Shown here piece by piece: positions 58,676-64,000 of a stretch of DNA of 64,000 bases (the first letter of the stretch is position 1; each line of letters begins with the position of its first letter). Origin of the DNA: an uncultured Bacteroidia bacterium (GTDB lineage: Bacteria > Bacteroidota > Bacteroidia > NS11-12g > UBA9320); contig CALSTB010000001.1 of NCBI GenBank assembly GCA_943789165.1, positions 124,001-188,000 of the forward strand. The letters run 5' to 3'. The notes beneath the pieces were generated by a model. The model worked only from the letters and a program-made list of their open reading frames with translations. It was not told the origin of the DNA and did no database searches. A program made the translations under genes and the position numbers.

Positions 58676-61576
58676 TTACGTATTCAATGGAAGTTTTATA
58701 ATAACGGCTGTGCCGGGATTTTTGCTCCCGTTTACCGGACTTAATATTTTAATACTAAAGGTTTTGTTATACTGTTTCGATAAGATATCCAGTCGATCTC
58801 TGATGTTTTCCAATGCGACAGAGTGATGTCCATCGTGAACCGCTTCAGAAAAACCAACTCCCGAATCCGCTACTTTGCACACTAAGTAACCATCAAAAAT
58901 CTCAAAAGTAATCGTAATCTTCCCATCGTTAATCGGCGCTAATCCATGAATCACCGCGTTCTCAACAATGGGTTGCAATATCATTGGGGGAATTTTAGCA
59001 TTCAATTGTTCTTCAACCAAATTGATGATTTCGTATTCAAACACTTGATCATATCTGTTCCGCATAAGCTCCAAATACAAGGTTAGAATCTCAGCTTCAT
59101 CTTGTAATGGAATTAACGGCTTATTACTCTCCAAAATTTTACGTAGCAGCTTCGAGAATTTACCAATAAAACCATTGGCCTCTTTCATTTTACCTTGACC
59201 GTAATATCCCTTGATTGTATTCAAGGAGTTAAACAGGAAGTGTGGATTCATTTGCATCACTCCCGCCTTTTGCTCAGCGAGCAAGTATGCCTTTTCCAAT
59301 TGTAACTTATCAATTTTTATTTCAGATAGTCGGTTTTCAAGGGTTAGCTTTTCTCGCCATGTTTTTATCCGACTTGAAAGGATTAACCAAATAGTCACAA
59401 TAAGCAAAACTATACTAATCAATTGAACCCACCAGAGTCGCCAAAACGGTTTTAATATGGTGAATTCGACGTGTATAGGCTCACTTTCCATGCCTGTCAT
59501 ATACACTGACTTCAGGTTAAAACGATAATCACCTGGCTCTAAGTTTTCAAACTGGATGTTTCTATCCTTGGTTATCCGCCAATCCTCTTGGTATCCTTCA
59601 AGTTTGTAGGCGAAAGACATGTGGTTCATGTGTTTGTAGGCTATCGTCGTATAGTCGAATCGAATGGTGTTCTGGTCATATTTAAACTCATTTTTAATAG
59701 TGCCCATTTCAGTCAAAACAGACTTAATAAACGTTCCAGATATTTCAGGCGTGGTAGGCGCAATTGTGACAAATGGCGTATTCAGGTCGAAGGTCATTAA
59801 GCCAATATTTGTGGCGAGGTTCATTTCATCCCCTATCCTCACAACGTCAAGGATAGCCGTTGGTTTCATACCAATTCTAGCTCCAAATCGCATGACTGTG
59901 TTGTCTATTAGTAAATTTGGGATAAAGTCTAAGCCTTGATTGGTTCCTACCCAAAGTTGCCCATGGTTGTCTAGCTCCAAAGCAACACATGTGTTTGACG
60001 ATAAATTTTGTTCAACAGTATTCGACGGAAGTACCTTTCAGAACACTAAGTCCTTCTCCTCTAGTCGCAACATATGTAAGTCCGCGTCGAGCGTCGAATA
60101 CAATGTCATTGATATAGGCATTTAAGCCTTCTGAAATTTTACCTAAGTCGATGGTGATGCCTTCGTTTTGAACAAACAAACCCTGGTCGGTACCTAAAAA
60201 CACATTACCGTGTGAGTCTTTTGCCAGCACATTTGTGCGATGTTTCACAACAATCTCTTCCAGTAAATCTTGTCCGATTAATCCCAATTGGTTTCGACTT
60301 TTACCCATAGATGTATAAAACAAGTCTGTCGATATTTTATAGGTTCGGTTACTTGCTAAATACACCTCATTCGAATCGATTAGCAAATCGTTTAACAGTA
60401 TTCTTAAGTAGTGTTTGTGATTAATGGAATCGATATAGGTCAGGTAAGATTTGGACAAGATCAGCAGTTCTCCATTGGCATTGGTCTTTATTTGTGTTAC
60501 TGGCTCATTGGTAGGTGTCGGTATAGGAATATTGTTAATGAGTGATCCATTTTTTGAACCATAACTTCCATTTCTATACCCAATGAAAAGTTCGTCATTC
60601 TTGGTTTTGTGCAATGCACTAATTTGATTTAAAGCTAGACCCGACTTCGTTGTATAAATATTCACATCTGGAGAAGATGAAAAATACACCCCATCTCCAA
60701 CGGTTGACACCCATAAGTTGCCTTCTCTATCGTACAATGCTGCGGATATGACTGATTCTTCAAACAGGGGTTGATGTGTTTGGGCTGATGACAGAGAATA
60801 ATTCAAATACACACCCGTTCTGGTGCCGATTACAAAGCGCCCGTTGTGTTTATCGATAAACGTTGTTTCAGCACCATTTGGCACACTTCTGAGGTACTCA
60901 ATTTTGTCCGTATATCGAAAAAGCTGATCGCCCAAAGCAATGTAGCAAGTGTCTCCATCCACAAATGTTCTTGCATAATGCCCTTCTCGCTTGAAGGCTT
61001 CCACGAGATTCATTTGTCCATCGCTTTTTAAGTGGTAAATGCCGTTAAATGCGAGTGCCAGCAACTCGTTTTACTGTTTTCCCAAACCCTGTACACGGAA
61101 GCGATGTTGTAATGCGTTGCGTTAAAATTTGAGTCCAATAGATATATACCTGTGGCCAAAGATGAAAAAACTATGTCGCCATTCTCACGTTCACAGAAGG
61201 ACGTTAAATCAGAATTGATTTGGAGCTTGGCTAATCCACTTACATTCTTTGACGTATGTAGAACATCGTCATAGTAGAACGAGACTTCCCCGTTTTGGGA
61301 TAGAAACCATATACGCTGTTTCGAGTCCTCATAAATTTCGAAAACTTCGTTCGCTGTGAGGTCCTTGCGATTATCGAAATTCTTAAAAGTAAAGCCATCA
61401 AAAGACGACACACCAGCATCCGTTCCAAACCACAAATATCCTTTGCTGTCCTGCGTAACACAATACACTCTATCAGAGGCAATACCATTTACAGTCTCTA
61501 ATTTCTGAAAATGAGGTTGCTGCGCATTTGCTAATGCGGCAAACAAAATGAGGAGGATGGTAATTATCCGATACAC
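58676..61576 (-). pseudogene. Propeller-type LytS-family sensor histidine kinase with two frameshifts
   Basis: The pieces make one kinase of about 967 residues. It has a signal peptide (about 1-18), beta-propeller blades (GYLWFGTDAGVSSFDG, then NLWVSTVGDGVYFS and QLWVGTNQGLDFI), a Y_Y_Y domain (SFAYKLEGYQEDWR, EPGDYRFNLK) and one membrane segment (LISIVLLIVTIWLIL). A His_kinase domain (MNPHFLFNSLNTIKG) and HATPase (ENAVIHGL, GVGFSE) follow. The frame shifts near 61050, where AGTAAAACGAG reads correctly if one A is added (NSKNELLALAF), and near 60010, where the following SNTVEQNLSSNT frame leads into ALELDNHGQLW. It would sense a periplasmic signal and phosphorylate the LytTR regulator that follows. 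Confidence 0.82.
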
Positions 61577-62008
61577 TTCCCCAAATGTAAACCGAGATTA
61601 TTACTTGATTTGAGATATTCTCAATTATTCCAGCTCTGCCAAGGCAGTTTTCCTGAAAACAACGCAGTAAATAATTAAATCACGTCATCCATCATATTAA
61701 TCGAACTCTCCGTTAAAAAAAATAAACATTTGTCTTGTCGGAACCATTATCACTGCAATTCGGGCGAATGTTCCAAACTAGAACAAGTGAACAAATTGAT
61801 ATAAACCAAACTATACTACATGTGAATATTGCATCCGAAAGGGTGACTACGGTGAATACATGTGCAAAAATTGAATGCAAATTCAATCCGGGTATATTAT
61901 TTCTGCATTACCCAATGAAGATGTTTACCCATTTTCATTGGGTTTATTCCGGTAATGAATAAAAGAAATATATTCGCCGCAAAATTTGAATAGAATCAAA
62001 TATTTATC
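61577..62008. other. Intergenic region between the kinase and the GNAT gene
   Basis: This 432-bp stretch separates the start of the minus-strand kinase from the plus-strand acetyltransferase. I see no convincing gene. Its main structure is a nested inverted repeat at 61906-61957. Confidence 0.5.
61906..61957. promoter_or_regulatory. Nested inverted repeat upstream of the GNAT gene
   Basis: CCCAATGAA (61911-61919) pairs perfectly with TTCATTGGG (61934-61942). CATTACC (61906-61912) is also complementary to GGTAATG (61951-61957), giving a second, overlapping pairing. The two pairings share bases and so are alternatives. It lies 52-103 bases before the ATG at 62009 and could be an operator, a leader or a terminator-like element. 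No function is proven. Confidence 0.4.
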
Positions 62009-62509
62009 ATGACAGAACATGCCGCCATTAGGACTTATCTAAAATCAGATAGACTCGCATGTCTTGAAATATTTGACAAAAACTGTCCAGCTTTTTTTAG
62101 TGATGATGAACGAGAAGGCTTAGAACTTTGGCTCGATGGTCAAGATTCTGGCACCATTACCTATGAAACCTCGATGGCCGATTTCTTCTATGTGGTCTTA
62201 CTCGATTTTGAAGTAATTGGATGTGGTGGATTTTATATCACTAAAGATAACCCAGTCGCCAGAATCACTTGGGGAATGATTCACCCAGATTTTCACTCAC
62301 AAGGATACGGACGAAAACTACTAGAATTTGGGATTCGACAAGTTGAATACCTTTTCCCTAATTATACGATTGAGTTAGATACATCACAACACACCTTTCC
62401 GTTTTTCGAAAAATTAGAATTCGAAACCAAAAGAATTACGGAAAATGCCTACAAACATGGTTTGCACCAGTATGATATGGTGCGCCGTCCTAAAGTTCGA
62501 AAAGTTTAA
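62009..62509 (+). CDS. GNAT-family N-acetyltransferase
   Basis: The 166-residue protein has the GNAT fold. The acetyl-CoA-binding segment is IHPDFHSQGYGRKLLEFGI (Q/R-x-x-G-x-G/A form: QGYGRK) near 90-108, and conserved strands FYVVLLDFEVIGCGGFYI and ARITWGMIHPD precede it. The substrate is unknown. It ends 4 bases inside the convergent monooxygenase gene. Confidence 0.88.
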   Translation: MTEHAAIRTYLKSDRLACLEIFDKNCPAFFSDDEREGLELWLDGQDSGTITYETSMADFFYVVLLDFEVIGCGGFYITKDNPVARITWGMIHPDFHSQGYGRKLLEFGIRQVEYLFPNYTIELDTSQHTFPFFEKLEFETKRITENAYKHGLHQYDMVRRPKVRKV

Positions 62510-63517
62510 TCGACAGGTAATCTTTTGTCCATCACCTTAAACCAGGCCCATGGAACCATACTCAAGATCATCATTCCTGGATAACCGGTTGGTAACTGAG
62601 AAGCTTCTTTACGGCTTTCCAAGTGGGGATATTTAAGTAACGAGTTTGCATGGTGATGTGAATGCCTTGTCAATTCAAACAACAATGTCCGTCCAAGTAA
62701 ATAGTCTGAATTCCATGAATGTACGTCTTGAACACGTTCATAACTCACCTTCGTTATTTTCTTTCGAGTCAGTCCATAATGTTCAATATAGTTGATGGTT
62801 TCCAACAACAGTATGCCTATCAAGCAAGCTGTACTGTACATCACTACCACATAACCCCCAAACACAAGCCCTATTGTGGTTAATAATATCAACTGCAACA
62901 ATGCATAAACAATCATGTCGTTTTTCAACGACCAGGGAGTTTGGCCTAACCGAATTAACCTTTCATTTTCCAAATTCCAAGCAGATTGGTACGAACGAAT
63001 AATTACCCGAAACCAAAAGGCATACAAGCTTTCTCCTTTCCTTGCTGTAGCAGGATCTTGCAGGCGTTCCGACACGTTTATGGTGACCTCGATTATGCTC
63101 AATAAAAAAGTGCGTGTATTGCGATGTCATCAGTAACATTTGAGCCAAAAACCGATCCAATTTACTTTTTCTATGTCCCAGTTCATGAGCCATATTAATA
63201 CCGAAAATGCCGCACAATAATCCCATTGCAGACAGTTTTCCCACCAAGCTTATCAAGCTCACATCGCTTGTAATTGTCATTAAGAAATACACGAACAAAC
63301 CAATATATAGCGGTACCAACGTGTATAAAATCAAATCGAACAGAAATAGGATTTTTCACACATTACTCGACTTCGACTCGGGTAAGATGAGTTCTACGCT
63401 AGGTATAAAGACGAAACTAAAAACGACTAAGTAATACGTTTCCATACCTTGTCCGGAAAGTGACAAATACCCAAGAATAATGAAGACAAAAGAAGCACAA
63501 TACTTAAGCACAGCCAT
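62506..63517 (-). pseudogene. AlkB-like alkane monooxygenase/fatty-acid desaturase family gene, interrupted by a TGA and a frameshift
   Basis: Three segments give one integral-membrane diiron oxygenase of about 337 residues. The first 53 codons from the ATG at 63517 (MAVLKYCASFVF and PSVELILPES) end at a TGA at 63356-63358. The same frame then continues (KILFLFDLILYTLVPLY) through the His motifs NMAHELGHRKS and EHNRGHHKRVGTP. Near 63065 one extra base breaks the frame before QDPATARKGESLYAFW. The last segment (62506 to about 63060) has NYIEHYGLTR and the final HSHHHANSLLKYP. All the AlkB histidine boxes are present when joined. The family hydroxylates alkanes or fatty chains at a non-heme diiron centre. 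Confidence 0.82.
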
Positions 63518-63572
63518 GAAGTCAAAAATACAATTTCATTAACTACTAAATCTATTGTGAGCGTGGGAGTTG

Positions 63573-64000
63573 TTATTTCACTTTCACGTTCAAGACTTTC
63601 TGACCTTCAATGAAGCCTTCTAACAGATCTCCTGATGTAACTGGACCAACACCTTCAGGTGTGCCGGTAAATATCTGATCACCAATTTTTAACGTGAAAT
63701 ATTGAGAAGTATGCTCGATGAGTTCGTCAACAGAAAACAGCATGTCTTTGGTGTTTCCTCGTTGTACCGTTTCACCATTCTTTTTTAATTCAAATGAAAG
63801 GTTGTTTATATCAACGTCGTCTACCGACAACCAATCACCACAAACAGCGCTGCTGTCGAACCCTTTTGCTTTTTCCCAGGGCAATCCTTTTGCCTTTAGT
63901 TTGGCTTGCACATCACGAGCTGTGAAATCGATACCCAGCGTAAACTCAGCATAATACTTCGACGCAAACTTGCTTTGTATGCGCTTGCCTAGTCGGTTCA
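63573..64000 (-). CDS. Fumarylacetoacetate hydrolase-family protein (5' end beyond the window)
   Basis: At least 142 codons are open from the right edge down to a stop at 63573. Visible FAH motifs are YYAEFTLGIDFTARDVQ, the KAKGFDSSAVCGDW substrate-binding segment, IEHTSQYFTLKIGDQIFTGTPEGVGPV and a final VLNVKV. Members hydrolyse or decarboxylate 2-oxo acids such as acylpyruvates or oxaloacetate using a divalent metal. The N-terminal metal-binding residues lie outside the window, so the exact activity is open. It lies upstream of the AlkB-like gene in the same direction. Confidence 0.88.
   Translation of the reverse strand, partial: NRLGKRIQSKFASKYYAEFTLGIDFTARDVQAKLKAKGLPWEKAKGFDSSAVCGDWLSVDDVDINNLSFELKKNGETVQRGNTKDMLFSVDELIEHTSQYFTLKIGDQIFTGTPEGVGPVTSGDLLEGFIEGQKVLNVKVK

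Noticed and set aside
61735..61962. A 75-codon plus-strand frame in the largest intergenic gap.
   Set aside because: Its composition is not protein-like, it runs through the inverted repeat at 61906-61957, and it lacks homology that I can recognise.
47395..63358. A recoded genetic code or selenocysteine use at the in-frame TAA (47395) and TGA (63356).
   Set aside because: TAA and TGA end other intact genes in the window, both stops are found beside indels in a lesion-rich region, and no SECIS-like element was noticed.

Overview
The window looks like a piece of chromosome from a member of the Bacteroidota, most likely order Flavobacteriales. The signs are a full-length SprA (the type IX secretion translocon), several proteins ending in type IX C-terminal sorting domains of the 'YPNP' type, promoters of the Bacteroidota form TTG-N21-TAnnTTTG, many lipoproteins with a lipobox cysteine, families typical of the phylum (OstA-like, DUF1684, DUF4197, DUF4846, LytTR two-component systems with propeller kinases) and AT-rich DNA. 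Genus and species cannot be read from the sequence. I saw no rRNA, tRNA, CRISPR array, insertion sequence or phage gene.

Layout. 1-7190: two tandem paralogous giant secreted proteins on the minus strand, each with a signal peptide, a very tyrosine- and asparagine-rich right-handed beta-helix, a middle domain, PKD repeats and (copy 2) a sorting domain. They share a promoter plus 5'-leader hairpin, and a tract of about 655 bp that is identical except for one inserted base. Copy 1 runs off the left edge. Copy 2 carries three single-base insertions. 7408-11537: an M2 (ACE-like) peptidase lipoprotein, an ECF sigma/zinc anti-sigma pair, a cytochrome P460-like lipoprotein and ruvA. 11643-18761: sprA. 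18753-28088 (mostly minus): a DMT transporter, a LytTR regulator with an internally deleted kinase remnant, rfaE2, a flippase-like protein, panD, DUF1684, OstA-like, tilS (plus) and the exported MsrA/MsrB pair. 28268-30884: a FixL-like PAS kinase overlapping a REC-CRP response regulator. 30881-36974: a two-gene aminolipid acyltransferase set, sugar-nucleotide genes, a UbiA-like protein and Fe-S carriers (NifU-C, Mrp). 37090-46232: mostly envelope and lipoprotein genes, including a GH3-serine hydrolase fusion. 46407-64000: a region where many genes are interrupted by single-base lesions (DUF3108, a thioredoxin-like protein, a propeller-like gene, a PNGase F-like protein, a LytS-type kinase and an AlkB-like monooxygenase), mixed with intact small genes. 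A fumarylacetoacetase-family gene runs off the right edge.

How it fits together. SprA would carry the window's type IX substrates (the two beta-helix/PKD proteins and the PNGase F-like protein) across the outer membrane. Sensing is represented by one ECF sigma system, two LytTR operons whose kinases are both damaged while their regulators are intact, and one intact FixL-like/REC-CRP pair. Lipid A related (LpxH, RfaE2, OstA-like) and aminolipid genes point to envelope building.

The main caution is that the many single-base lesions could be true gene decay or residual assembly error. The 7.1-kb sprA and 2.9-kb GH3 genes read through cleanly, yet most lesions lie beyond 46.7 kb and several sit in short homopolymers.
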